A stretch of 64,000 bases of DNA from Lysobacter enzymogenes (GCF_900106525.1 NZ_FNOG01000008.1:257330-321329); one strand, 5' to 3'; positions 33,132 through 42,578 are shown, counted from the stretch's first letter. The notes: generated by a model from the letters alone, not told the origin. A program made the numbers and translations.

Positions 33132-33545
33132 ATGGCCTTTAGTTCAGGCGACACCGGCGGCCCGATGGCCACAATCAACGTCACGCCCCTCGTGGACGTG
33201 ATGCTGGTGCTGCTGATCATTTTCATGATCACGGCGCCGTTGATGACGCATAAGGTCGAAATCAAGCTGCCCGAGGCCACGCTGAAGAAGATCGACGAAG
33301 CGCCGAAGATCACGCCGATCACCTTGGCGATCCAAGAAGACGGTCACATCTACTGGAACGACGAGCCGATCACCGCCGACCAGCTCGAGAGCCGTCTTTC
33401 GGTCGAAGCGCAGAAAACCCCGCAGCCGCCGATCAACGTCCGCGGGGACCGCACGACCAAGTACCGCACGATCAACAACGTGGTGACCATCGCGCAGAAG
33501 CAAGGCATGCGTAAGGTCGGCTTCGTCGCGATCAAAGAACGCTAA
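33132..33545 (+). CDS. exbD: ExbD/TolR family protein (ExbD1)
   Basis: This 137-residue protein has one N-terminal helix carrying the conserved aspartate in [16 protein letters not shown], the proton-binding residue of the ExbB-ExbD motor, then a periplasmic domain ending in KVGFVAIKER. It lies 43 bp after exbB. Xanthomonas campestris has the same exbB-exbD1-exbD2 order, where exbD2 is dispensable for iron uptake but needed for other functions. Confidence 0.94.
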   Translation: MAFSSGDTGGPMATINVTPLVDVMLVLLIIFMITAPLMTHKVEIKLPEATLKKIDEAPKITPITLAIQEDGHIYWNDEPITADQLESRLSVEAQKTPQPPINVRGDRTTKYRTINNVVTIAQKQGMRKVGFVAIKER

Positions 33546-33560
33546 TCGGAGATCGGGAAC

Positions 33561-33977
33561 ATGGCTTTCAGCAACAACTCCTCCGATAGCGGCGCGATTT
33601 CGGACATCAACGTCACCCCGCTGGTTGACGTGCTCCTGGTGCTGTTGATCATCTTCATGGTCACGGCGCCGACGGTGTCCTATCCGATCGACGTCAATCT
33701 TCCGCAGCCGACGCTCAACCCGCCGCCGCAGACCTCCGAGCCGCCGCCGCCGATCGCCTTGCGCATCGACGCCACCGGCCAGGTGTTCTGGAACAACAAC
33801 CCCACGCCGCTCGCGGCGATCCCGGGGATGATGAACGAAACGGTGCAGCGCGATCCCACCAACCAACCTCTGCTAGAAATCGACACCAACGAAGACGCCG
33901 AATACGGCGTGCTCGCCAAGGTGCTGGCTTACGCCAAAAACGCAGACATGAAAAAGATCGGTTTCGTCCAGAAGTAA
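33561..33977 (+). CDS. exbD: ExbD/TolR family protein (ExbD2)
   Basis: This 138-residue paralog has the same topology: [22 protein letters not shown] helix with the key aspartate, then a periplasmic domain with a short Pro-rich insertion ([11 protein letters not shown]) not seen in ExbD1. It starts 15 bp after ExbD1 and ends the operon at the terminator at 34008-34038. Confidence 0.94.
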   Translation: MAFSNNSSDSGAISDINVTPLVDVLLVLLIIFMVTAPTVSYPIDVNLPQPTLNPPPQTSEPPPPIALRIDATGQVFWNNNPTPLAAIPGMMNETVQRDPTNQPLLEIDTNEDAEYGVLAKVLAYAKNADMKKIGFVQK

Positions 33978-34007
33978 TTTCGTTCGGAACCGACGCTTAC
34001 CGTCGTG

Positions 34008-34038
34008 AAACGCCGCCCAACCGGGCGGCGTTTTTTTT
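34008..34038 (+). terminator. Terminator of the tonB operon
   Basis: CGCCGCCC pairs with GGGCGGCG around AACC (arms 34011-34018 and 34023-34030), followed by eight T residues. A strong rho-independent terminator. Confidence 0.93.
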
Positions 34039-34190
34039 GGCTGTCCCGCCGCGGCGTGGGGGCCGGCGGGCATGGACAGTCGCAGCCTGGGGCGCCCCGC
34101 GGCGGGCGTCCGGACGCGCCTGCTTGCGCACCCGGGGGCGGCGGGATTAACGTCGAAGCGGGTATCCCGCCCCAAGGATGGAGGTAGCTC

Positions 34191-34595
34191 ATGGCCGTTT
34201 CCGCGTATTCCGCTGCTGGCCGTTTCCGCGACGAGACCGTCGCCGAGATCAATGTGACCCCGCTGGTCGACGTGATGCTGGTCCTGCTGATCATCTTCAT
34301 GGTGACCGCGCCGGCGCTGACCGGGCAGCTCAAGGTCAGCCTGCCCATCACCACCCCGATCGATGTCGTGGACCCGCCGAAAGCCGAGTTGAGCGTGCAG
34401 CAGGACGGCAGCTTCGTGCTCGATGGCCGGGCGATGACGCGCGCGCAACTGTCGGCCGCGCTGTCAGCGCTCGCCGCCGAGCATCCCGACCTGGCGTTGA
34501 GCGTCGACACCAATGCCGATGCGGACTACCAGGCCTTCGCGCAGGCGTTGGCCACGGCGGACGCGGCCGGGATCCGTAATCTGTCGACGAGGTAA
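34191..34595 (+). CDS. Third ExbD/TolR family protein
   Basis: This 134-residue protein again has the [19 protein letters not shown] helix with the motor aspartate and an ExbD periplasmic domain (ELSVQQDGSFVLDGRAMTRA), but it lies 213 bp beyond the tonB operon terminator and has its own terminator. It therefore probably has separate expression. No exbB partner is adjacent; it may pair with the ExbB upstream. An AAGGATGGAGG stretch before ATG 34191 is a good ribosome-binding site. Confidence 0.88.
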   Translation: MAVSAYSAAGRFRDETVAEINVTPLVDVMLVLLIIFMVTAPALTGQLKVSLPITTPIDVVDPPKAELSVQQDGSFVLDGRAMTRAQLSAALSALAAEHPDLALSVDTNADADYQAFAQALATADAAGIRNLSTR

Positions 34596-34633
34596 GGCCG
34601 CTGCGGGCGTTGCGCCTGCTGCTAAGCTGCGCC

Positions 34634-34666
34634 GAAAACGGCCGCCGGATGGGCGGCCGTTTTCTT
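34634..34666 (+). terminator. Terminator of the third exbD gene
   Basis: GAAAACGGCCGCC (34634-34646) pairs with GGCGGCCGTTTTC (34652-34664), with the T-tract inside the right arm. It marks the left border of the DnaA-box array. Confidence 0.85.
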
Positions 34667-34684
34667 TGGGGGCGAAGGCGTGGG

Positions 34685-36719
34685 TTGTCCACAGCGTTGC
34701 GATGGGCGATGTCGGCTTCGCATGTCGTGGCAGGTCCGGCGCGGCAGCGACGACATGGGCGCGACTGGCGGGACTTGTCCACAGCATCGTCGCTGTGGAT
34801 CCACGCGAGAAGCGCGGAATGCCCGATCTACCCTTCCGACGCGATCGCGATTTGTCCACAAGCGGAGCTCCGCTGAAGTGGACGAGCGGGATATCCACAG
34901 TCGTTCGGAGTGTGGACAGGTCTAGAGTCTGGACCTGCCCCGCTCAATTCGGCTGCGCTGTGCATAAGTGCGGCGTGCTCGCATGGAGGCAGTAGCTGGG
35001 CGCTCATGGCCGGAGAACTTTGTTGTCCACAGGCGCGATGTCGTAGCCCGATGCTGCAGCGAACAAACGGCATCGCGCCCAGGTGCGGCACCTGCCTTTG
35101 AAATGAAACGGCAAGGCAGCCGGCAACTGCGAGGTGTTGATAAGTCGTCGCGTTCCTGCTGCCGCAAACGCTCACACGCACCGCGCGCGCAAGAACGCAT
35201 CGATGCGCGTTGTCCACAGAGGGCTACGCCGCCGTCGTTCGCGTCCGGCCTCGGGATACGCCACCGGACGGCCGCAACACAGCGTGTGCCTCGAACAGTT
35301 GTCCACACCGATGCCGGCCTCCTAGAAAAAGCGAGAAAAACGCCTGAATTTGGTGGGTTTTGTGATGCCCGCGCGAAGACTTATGACAAGACTTGTCCAC
35401 AAGGCAGTACAGCGGCCGCAGCCGCGACGGGCCGGCGGATGCGGCACGTCGATGAGCAGTGCATCGCAGGATGTAGCGGACACTTGTCCGAATCTGTCGT
35501 GACGGCGATGGCGGCGGTTCTCGCGGCGCCGCGCGGTGGCTGGGGATTGTCCACAGCGTGGACGCGACCGCTGCGCACGCGCGCTGCCTTGTCAGTGGGC
35601 GCCGGCTGCGCGGCTGGCCTGGCTCGTTGGTCTATTTGTCCACAGAGGTATTGCATCGCCCCTGGTCGCTCGCTCGCGGGTCGGGCGTTGTCCACAGGTG
35701 CAACTACGAACGGGGCTGTGTCTTAGCGACGCTATCTTTCGGGCCGGCGATACCGCGCGGCAATCAGCGGATCTGCCGAAGCGCGCTTTATCCACATGTC
35801 GCACAGAGCGGCGATGCCGCTGGCCTAGGCGACCGTACAAGTGGAGATTCGCGCGAGATCGCTTTGTGCAGCTACGCCTTTGCATCGTCAGCCGCGCTTA
35901 TCCACAAATGCTGGTGGAAGCGTCGGCGCTGCGTGGCTGCTCAATGCTTCTGCATCATGTTCGAAACGGCGCGACACGATGATGCGAGCGAGTTCGTCGT
36001 TGTCCACAGGGATGATTCGAGCGCCGTCGAAATCCTATCCGACGTGGGTTGTCCACAAGTGCGTCTTCGGTGTTCGCAGGGTGCGGGTACGACTCGCAAC
36101 GATGTTGCTGTAGAGACTTGTCCACAAGCGAATCGGTGCGACGCCCGCGCGAGCGAATCTTCTCGTCGCGGGCGCGATCGCCGAATCGAACGTGCGAGCG
36201 ACGCGCGCAGTTTGTCCACAGATACCGCCTTACGCGCGTATCGCGTCCAAACGCTTGGTGCGCGCTGGTTGGCGAATTCGGCACACGTACTTGTCCACAA
36301 GACATTCGCATGGTCGCCACCGCGTTGTTTGCGAATCTGTGTGCAATGCGGTTGTCCACAAGTCGTATCGCGGCACCTGTTTGTCCACAGCACTCGCGGA
36401 GCGTGTCGCGGGAGCGTTGCGGCATGTGCGCAGCGCCGATGGCGAGCAATCGTTTATCCACAGAACGTCGGCGATGCTACGGCCGCATGCGTAGTAGTGA
36501 TGCGTGCGTCGTCGGCGGTGGACATCGCACCGAAGCGAGCTACCGATCACGCGCGACTGGCTTATCCACACGTGTCGAATCGAATCGCCCGTGACGGGCG
36601 CGGATACGCGAGAGGCAGCGTTGTCGAAAACCCGCTTGTCCACAGGCGCGCCGAGTCGAATACGTCGACACGCACGATTCCGCGCAGCGGCGAGTCGTCG
36701 CGCATACCAGTTGTCCACA
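34685..36719 (+). promoter_or_regulatory. Array of 23 exact DnaA boxes in gene-free DNA
   Basis: The 2,260 bp between the third exbD gene and pdxJ contain no believable gene. They hold 19 copies of TTGTCCACA, starting at 34685, 34775, 34852, 35023, 35210, 35299, 35393, 35547, 35636, 35688, 36000, 36049, 36118, 36212, 36291, 36352, 36381, 36636 and 36711, and four of TTATCCACA, at 35788, 35898, 36454 and 36562. All 23 are on the plus strand, usually 50-110 bp apart, and the DNA between them is not repeated. Single-mismatch sites occur at 34891, 34911, 34959, 35135 and 36787. The region is visibly less GC-rich than its surroundings, with an A/T-rich patch at 35324-35366. TTGTCCACA is the preferred box of DnaA in high-GC actinobacteria. 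Likely roles are DnaA titration, replication timing or part of the origin. Confidence 0.88.
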
Positions 36720-36855
36720 AGCACCGCCGCCGTCGAAGCAAACATCGCGGCATCTCATCGGCGCGCACCACCATCGCCAGAGCGGCAGTGGATAACTCAG
36801 CGTCCATCGCCCCGCCGACGCGAGGCCTGCATGCTTCGAACGCCGCCGCCTTGCC

Positions 36856-37611
36856 TCAGCGACTGGCCGCCATCACCGCCAGATAGCCGCGCACCGTCGC
36901 ATCGAGGCCGTCATACAGCGCCTCGCCGATCAGCGCATGGCCGATCGACACCTCCAGCACGTTCGGCACGGCGCGCAGGAACGCGCCGAGGTTGGCCTGG
37001 CTCAGGTCGTGCCCGGCGTTGACGCCGAGACCGACGGCCTGGGCGCGGCGGGCGGCGGCAGCGAATTCGGCCAGCGCGGTGCTGGCGTCGCCGGCGGCGA
37101 AGGCCTCGGCGAACGGGCCTGTGTACAACTCGACCCGCTGCGCGCCGAGCTCGGCCGCGCGCTCGATGCCGTCGCGGTCGGCGTCGGCGAACACGCTGAC
37201 GCGGCAGCCGAGTTCGCGCAGTTCGGCGATGCGCGGCCGCAGCGCGGCGGCGTCGCGTTCGAAGTCGAAGCCGTGGTCGGAGGTGAGCTGGTCGTCGCCA
37301 TCGGGCACCAGCGTCGCCTGCGCCGGGCGAGCGCGTCGGCACAACTCGAGCAGGCCGGGGTAGCCGGCGCGCGGCGGCGCGAACGGGTTGCCTTCGATGT
37401 TGAACTCGACGCCGCGTGCGTGGGCGAGTTCGGCCAGCGCGTAGACGTCGTATTCGCGGATGTGGCGCGCGTCGGGGCGCGGGTGCACGGTGATGCCGTG
37501 GGCGCCGGCGTCGAGGCAGGCGCGCGCGGCGCGGACCACATCGGGTTCGGACCCACCGCGCGAATTGCGCAGCACCGCGATCTTGTTGACGTTGACGCTG
37601 AGGACGGTCAT
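36856..37611 (-). CDS. pdxJ: Pyridoxine 5'-phosphate synthase
   Basis: This 251-residue cytoplasmic TIM-barrel enzyme condenses 1-deoxy-D-xylulose 5-phosphate with 3-amino-2-oxopropyl phosphate to make pyridoxine 5'-phosphate, the vitamin B6 ring-closing step. Visible motifs are [40 protein letters not shown] and the C-terminal [19 protein letters not shown] 37611 is chosen over an in-frame TTG two codons upstream. It is convergent with the tonB region across the DnaA-box array; a minus-strand DnaA box (TGTGGACAA, 37677-37685) lies upstream of it. Confidence 0.96.
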   Translation of the reverse strand: MTVLSVNVNKIAVLRNSRGGSEPDVVRAARACLDAGAHGITVHPRPDARHIREYDVYALAELAHARGVEFNIEGNPFAPPRAGYPGLLELCRRARPAQATLVPDGDDQLTSDHGFDFERDAAALRPRIAELRELGCRVSVFADADRDGIERAAELGAQRVELYTGPFAEAFAAGDASTALAEFAAAARRAQAVGLGVNAGHDLSQANLGAFLRAVPNVLEVSIGHALIGEALYDGLDATVRGYLAVMAASR

Positions 37612-37721
37612 GGCCAAAGCCTAGCGCGCACTGCGCGTAGCTGCGAGTGCGCAATCTGGCCGCCGTGGTCGCGGCCTGTGGACAAACGACGTGTGGCCGC
37701 GGGCGCGATGGCGCGCCGCGC

Positions 37722-37985
37722 TCAGCGCTGCGGCGGTTCGGACTGGCTGGCGGCGGCGAGCTTGCGCGCTTCGGCCTGCTCGCGCAGGCGGCGCAGTTCG
37801 GCCGGGTCGATCATCGACGACACGTCGCGGCTGTGGTTGTCCAGGCGCCGCGCCAGCAGGCCCATGACCCCGGCGATCAGCAGGCCGAGCGCGGCCAGCA
37901 GGCCGACGGCCATCAGCGCGGGCGAGGTGGTCTTCAGCGCCAGCCCGAAGGCGGCGAAGGCCAGCAGCAGGTAAACCCAAGGCAT
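37722..37985 (-). CDS. Small membrane protein of unknown function
   Basis: This 87-residue protein has two adjacent N-terminal helices (WVYLLLAFAAFGLALKT and MAVGLLAALGLLIAGVMGLLA) followed by a charged, helical cytoplasmic tail (MIDPAELRRLREQAEARKLA). I do not recognise a named family. It is plausible as a conserved Xanthomonad inner-membrane protein because the hydrophobic/charged partition is clean. It lies 110 bp upstream of pdxJ in the same direction and may be co-transcribed. Confidence 0.6.
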   Translation of the reverse strand: MPWVYLLLAFAAFGLALKTTSPALMAVGLLAALGLLIAGVMGLLARRLDNHSRDVSSMIDPAELRRLREQAEARKLAAASQSEPPQR

Positions 37986-38230
37986 TGCGGCGTGCTCCCT
38001 GACGAAAACGGCGTATCCCCTGTCCGGGCCGGTCGCGACGGGCCGGCCGGGGGCCTCGGACGGGCCCGGGTCGAGTGTAGCGCGGGCCGGCGCAGGCTAC
38101 AGCCGGGGCGGTGCGCGGCTGCGACCGCCGGCACATCGGGGCGGAGTGGCGGCTGGGGGAACGGGCTGAATGCGCGGGTGGTTGCGCGGACCGGTTGGAG
38201 CGATGCGCGGCGTGGCTGCGAGGTCTGGCT

Positions 38231-38491
38231 GTGTAGGAGCGGCGCGAGCCGCGACCGCGACTTCCGGCCTGCGGCGCGAGCTTGAAACCCCGCGGTCGCG
38301 GCTCGCGCCGCTCCTACAGGGGGCGATCGTGGCTTCGCGGTGATCGGGCACGCTCGCTGCGGCTTGGGCGGATGCGGATGCGAGGTGGCTGCGAGGTCCG
38401 ACTGTAGGAGCGGCGCGAGCCGCGACCGCGACTTCCGGCCTGCGGCGCGAGCTTGGAACCCCGCGGTCGCGGCTTGCGCCGCTCCTACAGG
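38231..38491. repeat. Four REP family A copies as two inverted pairs
   Basis: The 536-bp gap 37986-38521 holds copies at about 38231-38257, 38295-38320 (inverted), 38402-38428 and 38465-38491 (inverted). The unit from GTAGGAGCGGCGCGAGCCGC to the facing copy is itself duplicated with a period of about 170 bp and shares the spacer CTTCCGGCCTGCGGCGCGAG. No gene is present. Confidence 0.8.
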
Positions 38492-38521
38492 GGGCGGCCG
38501 CGGCAGCGCGGGCGGTGGCGG

Positions 38522-39970
38522 TTACAGCAGCGGCGAGACCAGCCGCGCCAGGGCTTCGGGCAGGCGCACGCGCCACAGCGAGCGGTTGCGGTCGTTGCGT
38601 ACGCGCGGGGCGCGCGAGCATTCCTGTTCGATCAGTGCGGCCAAGCGGCCGCCGAGGTCGGCGTTGTAGAACATCACCGAGATCTCGAAGTTGAGCCGGA
38701 AGCTGCGGTGGTCGAAGTTGGCCGAGCCGATGATGACGCTCTCGTCGTCGCACAGCAGCGCCTTGGTGTGGAGCATGCGCGGGCCGTATTCGTGGATTTT
38801 GACCCCGGCTTCGAGCAGTTCGTCGAAGTAGGAGCGCGCGGCATAGGTGACCAGGCGGCTGTCGCTGAGCTTGGGCACCAGCAGGCGCACGTCCAGGCCG
38901 CCGAGCGCGGCCGAGGTCAGGGCCATGCGCGCGGCTTCGCCCGGGACGAAGTACGGCGTCACCAGCCACACCCGGTGGCGGGCGGCGTGGATCGCGCCGA
39001 CATGGACGCGATGGATCGCTTCCCAGTTCGAATCCGGGCCCGAGCTGACCACTTGCGCGGCGATCGTGCCCGGCTGCGGCGCCAGGTGCAGTTGCTTGAG
39101 CGGCGGTTGGCCGGTGGCATAGCACCAGTCCTCGATGAAGACCAGTTCCAGCTCGCGCACCACGTCGCCTTCCAGGCGCAGGTGCAGGTCGCGGTAAGCG
39201 TCCTTGCGCGCGCGCTCGTCCTCTTCGTCGGTGATGTTGATGCCGCCGGTGTAGCCGACGCGGCCGTCGATGACCACGATCTTGCGGTGGGTGCGCAGGT
39301 TGAGCCACGGCCGGTGCCAGAACCAGCGCAGCTTCATCGGATGGAACCAGGCCGCTTCGCCGCCGGCGTCGATCAACGGCTTCAGGAAGCGCTGCGAAGT
39401 GCTGCCCGAACCGACCGCATCGAGCAGCAGCCGCACCTTGACCCCGGCGCGGGCGCGCTCGACCAGCGCATCGCGCAGCGCGGTGCCGATGCCGTCGGGC
39501 TGGTAGATGTAGTACTCCAGGTGGATGTGCTCGCGCGCCTGGGCGATGTCGGCCAGCAGCGAGGCGTACTTGGCGCCGCCGTCGATCAGCAGGCGCGCCT
39601 CGGTGGCGGTGGTCGGCGGCAGGCCGGTGGTGGCCTGGCCCAGCCGCGACAGCTCGATCGCTTCCGGCGACGGCGTCAGCCCCGGCGGCGGCGCCGGCAG
39701 CGCGGCGCGCGCGCGCACCCGACGCAGGCGCTGGCGGTGGATGCGCTGCGGGCCGAAGAAGAAATAGATCAGAAAGCCGATGTAAGGCAGCAGGGCGAGG
39801 CTGAAGAGCCAGCTCAGGGTCGCCACCGGTTCGCGCTTCTGCAGCACGATCCAGGTGCTCAGCCAGACCAGATAGATCGCCCAGCCGGCGGTGAGGTAGA
39901 AACCGATGTGGGGAATGGCGACGAGGTCCTGCCACAGAGCGGTCAGCGAGTCGGGCACGGGAAGCTCCAT
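38522..39970 (-). CDS. cls: Cardiolipin synthase
   Basis: This 482-residue membrane enzyme of the phospholipase D superfamily joins two phosphatidylglycerols (or PG and PE) to make cardiolipin. Two N-terminal helices (FYLTAGWAIYLVWLSTWIVL, then LSWLFSLALLPYIGFLIYFFFG) precede two HKD motifs: HRKIVVID from residue 228 and HTKALLCDD from residue 401, each followed by GSAN/GGIN-type residues. The length fits the ClsA group. Confidence 0.93.
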   Translation of the reverse strand: MELPVPDSLTALWQDLVAIPHIGFYLTAGWAIYLVWLSTWIVLQKREPVATLSWLFSLALLPYIGFLIYFFFGPQRIHRQRLRRVRARAALPAPPPGLTPSPEAIELSRLGQATTGLPPTTATEARLLIDGGAKYASLLADIAQAREHIHLEYYIYQPDGIGTALRDALVERARAGVKVRLLLDAVGSGSTSQRFLKPLIDAGGEAAWFHPMKLRWFWHRPWLNLRTHRKIVVIDGRVGYTGGINITDEEDERARKDAYRDLHLRLEGDVVRELELVFIEDWCYATGQPPLKQLHLAPQPGTIAAQVVSSGPDSNWEAIHRVHVGAIHAARHRVWLVTPYFVPGEAARMALTSAALGGLDVRLLVPKLSDSRLVTYAARSYFDELLEAGVKIHEYGPRMLHTKALLCDDESVIIGSANFDHRSFRLNFEISVMFYNADLGGRLAALIEQECSRAPRVRNDRNRSLWRVRLPEALARLVSPLL

Positions 39971-40133
39971 CGGAGGGTGGCGCGGCCGTGGCCGGCGCCG
40001 GGCTAGGCTAGCCCGTGCGGGGGCGAGCGCAAAGCGCGCGGTCGGTCGTTTCGCATCGATCGCCTCGACCCCGCCGCCGCCCGCCGCGCGTTAGCCCTGC
40101 TCGTGCCGTCCCGGCCCGACTGGAGCAAACCTC

Positions 40134-40910
40134 ATGCCGCGTTTCGCCTGCTGGTGGTTGTTGTCCGCGCTGCTCGCCGCCGCGCCCTCCTCCGCCGCGC
40201 CGCGCTATCTGGCGCCCGGACCGGAGCCGCGCGCGATCAGCGTGTCCGGTTCGGCCGAGATCAAGGTGCCGCCGGACGAAGTGCTGCTGAGCGTCGGCGT
40301 GGAATCGCGCGCGATCGCGCTGGCCGACGCCAAGCGCGCCAACGACGCCGACGTGGCCAAGGCGCTGGCCTTCCTGCGCGCCAGCGGCGTGGCCGACAAG
40401 GACGTGCAGACCGATTACGTCAACATCGAGCCGCATTACTCCTACGACACCGATACCGCCACCACGCGCTTGCGCCCGGAGTTCTACGTCGTGCGCAAGA
40501 GCATCGGCGTGCGCCTGACCCGGATCGGCGCCTACGAATCGGTGCTGGCCGGGCTGCTGAGCAACGGCGTGCAGCACGTGCACGGGATCGAGTTCCGCAC
40601 CTCGCAGCTGCGCAAGCACCGCGACGCCGCGCGCGCGCTGGCGATCCGCGCCGCGCGGGAGAAGGCCGACGCCTTGGCCGGCGAACTGGGCGTGCGCCGC
40701 GGCGAGGTCCAGACGGTGTCGGAGTCCTACTCCGGCGGCTGGTGGCGCGGCAGCGGCTGGTGGGGCAACACCGGCGGCGGGCAGGCGATGCAGAACGTGG
40801 TCCAGCAGGCCGGCGGCGGTGGGGGCGGCGCCGGCGAGGACGGCGCGACCCTGGCGGTGGGGCAGATCAGCGTCAATGCGACGGTGAATGCGAGTTTCGC
40901 GATCGAGTAA
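40134..40910 (+). CDS. SIMPL (DUF541) domain periplasmic protein
   Basis: This 258-residue exported protein has a signal peptide (ACWWLLSALLAAAPSSAA) and a SIMPL domain beginning PRAISVSGSAEIKVPPDEVLLSVGV, with KDVQTDYVNIEPHYSYDTD in the centre and QISVNATVNASFAIE at the end. SIMPL-domain proteins (BP26/OMP28, YggE) form oligomeric rings and are linked to oxidative stress resistance. A Gly-rich insertion (about residues 200-225) breaks the C-terminal part. Confidence 0.88.
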   Translation: MPRFACWWLLSALLAAAPSSAAPRYLAPGPEPRAISVSGSAEIKVPPDEVLLSVGVESRAIALADAKRANDADVAKALAFLRASGVADKDVQTDYVNIEPHYSYDTDTATTRLRPEFYVVRKSIGVRLTRIGAYESVLAGLLSNGVQHVHGIEFRTSQLRKHRDAARALAIRAAREKADALAGELGVRRGEVQTVSESYSGGWWRGSGWWGNTGGGQAMQNVVQQAGGGGGGAGEDGATLAVGQISVNATVNASFAIE

Positions 40911-40977
40911 CGGGTGCGGCGGTGGCGGCGATTGGTGCGGTCGCGGGGGCGAGCCGGCGTCGTTGTTGTGGGGTCGC

Positions 40978-41003
40978 GGTCGCGGCTTGCGCCGCTCCTA
41001 CAG
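40978..41003. repeat. REP family A copy
   Basis: A single GCGCCGCTCCTACAG-type element after the SIMPL gene, within the 435-bp gap 40911-41345. Confidence 0.65.
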
Positions 41004-41136
41004 GGGCTTCGGCTGCGACCGCGGAGCCTCGATCTCGCGCCGCCGCCTCCGGTCTGATCCTGCCCGATCCGGCAAATCGCCTCACAAACAGAACGCCGAC
41101 CGAGCTTGGGGATAAGTCGTGGGCAGCGCTGTGAAC

Positions 41137-41170
41137 AAACCCGCGCAAACCGACCGCTGGCGCGGGTTTT
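41137..41170 (+). terminator. Terminator-like hairpin
   Basis: AAACCCGCGC (41137-41146) pairs with GCGCGGGTTT (41160-41169) around a 13-base loop, ending in TTTT. It could end transcription from the SIMPL gene. Confidence 0.65.
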
Positions 41171-41236
41171 CCTGAACGGGGACGGCTGGGGATAAGTGCT
41201 GTCGATAAGCGCCGGCTCGTTCATCTGCCTGACCGG

Positions 41237-41270
41237 TTGTCCACAGCCCCGCCGGCCGGGGTTATCCACC
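41237..41270. promoter_or_regulatory. DnaA-box pair upstream of the radical SAM gene
   Basis: TTGTCCACA (exact) at 41237-41245 and TTATCCACC (one mismatch) at 41262-41270 lie 76-109 bp before the radical SAM start. GGGATAAG half-sites occur at 41109 and 41191. Another exact TTGTCCACA occurs after the gene at 42501-42509. Confidence 0.5.
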
Positions 41271-41345
41271 GTCCGAGCGCTGCGGCGGCTCGACCCGGCC
41301 GCGGCGTCGCATCCGCTGCGACGGCGCCGGCCTACCCTGGGGCGC

Positions 41346-42449
41346 ATGGATTCGGCGCGCAAAACCCAGATCTCCATGCAGCCGGCGGCGATCAAAGGCC
41401 GCGGCGCGGCCAGCTTCGTCGACGGCCGCTTCGCCGTGCGCACCGCCCACGGCGAGGACGACGGTTGGGGCTCGGTCTACGAGGACGCCGAACTCGCCGC
41501 GCGTCCGGACACGGTGGTGACCGAGGAGACCGCGCGCAGCATCATCAGCCGCAACGACTCGCCCGACATCGCCTTCGGCCAGTCGGTGAACCCCTACCGC
41601 GGTTGCGAGCACGGCTGCGTCTACTGCTTCGCCCGGCCCTCGCACGCCTACCTCGAACTGTCGCCGGGCCTGGACTTCGAAACCCGGCTGTTCGCCAAGA
41701 CCAACGCCGCCGAGCGCCTGCAGAACGAACTCGCCCGCCCGGGCTACCAGTGCGCGCCGATCGCGCTGGGCATCAACACCGATTCCTACCAGCCGATCGA
41801 GCGCCGTTTCCGCATCACCCGCGGTGTGATCGAGGTGCTCGACGCCTGCTCGCACCCTTTCAGCCTGATCACCAAGAACGCCTCGATCGTGCGCGATGTC
41901 GAGGTGCTGGCGTCGATGGCGCAGCGCGGGTTGGTGTCGGTGTATTTCTCGGTGACCACGCTCGACAACCAGCTCTCGGCGCGGATGGAGCCGCGCGCCT
42001 CGGCGCCGCACTCGCGGCTCAAGGCGATGCGCACCTTGGCCGAAGCCGGGGTGCCGGTGGGCGTGATGGTCGCGCCGGTGATTCCGATGATCAACGACGG
42101 CGAGATCGAACGCATTCTCGAGGCCGCGCACGAGGCCGGCGCGCGCGCCGCGGGCTATGTGCTGCTGCGGCTGCCGCACGAGCTCAAGCAGGTCTGGCGC
42201 GACTGGCTGCAGCTGCACTACCCCGACCGCGCCGCGCACGTGATGAGCCTGGTCCAGCAGATGAGCGGCGGCAAGGATTACGACGCGCGCTTCGGCCACC
42301 GCATGCGCGGGCACGGGCCGTTCGCGCAACTGATCGGGCAGCGTTTCCAGAAGGCCTGGAAGCGGCACGGCTTCGGCCGCTTGCCGGCGCTGGATACGAG
42401 CCGGTTCGTCGCGCCGCGCAAGCCGACGCCGCAGCTGGAGTTGTTTTGA
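41346..42449 (+). CDS. PA0069-family radical SAM protein
   Basis: This 367-residue radical SAM enzyme has the 4Fe-4S cysteines in CEHGCVYC (Cys87, 91, 94), with the wider CxxxCxxC spacing of the radical SAM superfamily. Further family features are NPYRGCEHGCVYCFARPSH, GINTDSYQPIERR and the APVIPMINDGE segment. Relatives (Rv2578c, PA0069) are related to spore photoproduct lyase-like proteins, but no reaction is established. ATG 41346 is preferred; ATG 41376 is also possible. A run of 50 upstream in-frame residues shows no conservation. Confidence 0.88.
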   Translation: MDSARKTQISMQPAAIKGRGAASFVDGRFAVRTAHGEDDGWGSVYEDAELAARPDTVVTEETARSIISRNDSPDIAFGQSVNPYRGCEHGCVYCFARPSHAYLELSPGLDFETRLFAKTNAAERLQNELARPGYQCAPIALGINTDSYQPIERRFRITRGVIEVLDACSHPFSLITKNASIVRDVEVLASMAQRGLVSVYFSVTTLDNQLSARMEPRASAPHSRLKAMRTLAEAGVPVGVMVAPVIPMINDGEIERILEAAHEAGARAAGYVLLRLPHELKQVWRDWLQLHYPDRAAHVMSLVQQMSGGKDYDARFGHRMRGHGPFAQLIGQRFQKAWKRHGFGRLPALDTSRFVAPRKPTPQLELF

Positions 42450-42578
42450 GGGCGGCGGATAAGTCCGCGGATTCGGCCGTGTCGGTGGCGAGCGGTGTGG
42501 TTGTCCACAGATGCGGGCGGCGATGCGGATTCGTTGTCGATACCTGCGGCTTCGGGATGGCGATGTAGACCGGTTTTC

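Noticed and set aside
34685-36719. Possible CRISPR array
   Set aside because: The repeated unit is only 9-10 bp, the spacing is irregular (29-187 bp) and no cas gene is present.
35558-36886. Long plus-strand reading frame (442 codons) across the DnaA-box array
   Set aside because: Its protein is low in structure, rich in Arg, Ser and Cys, and the DnaA boxes recur in it as VHK/CPQ-type triplets. No family resemblance, and frames on the other strand are equally open. High GC makes such frames common.
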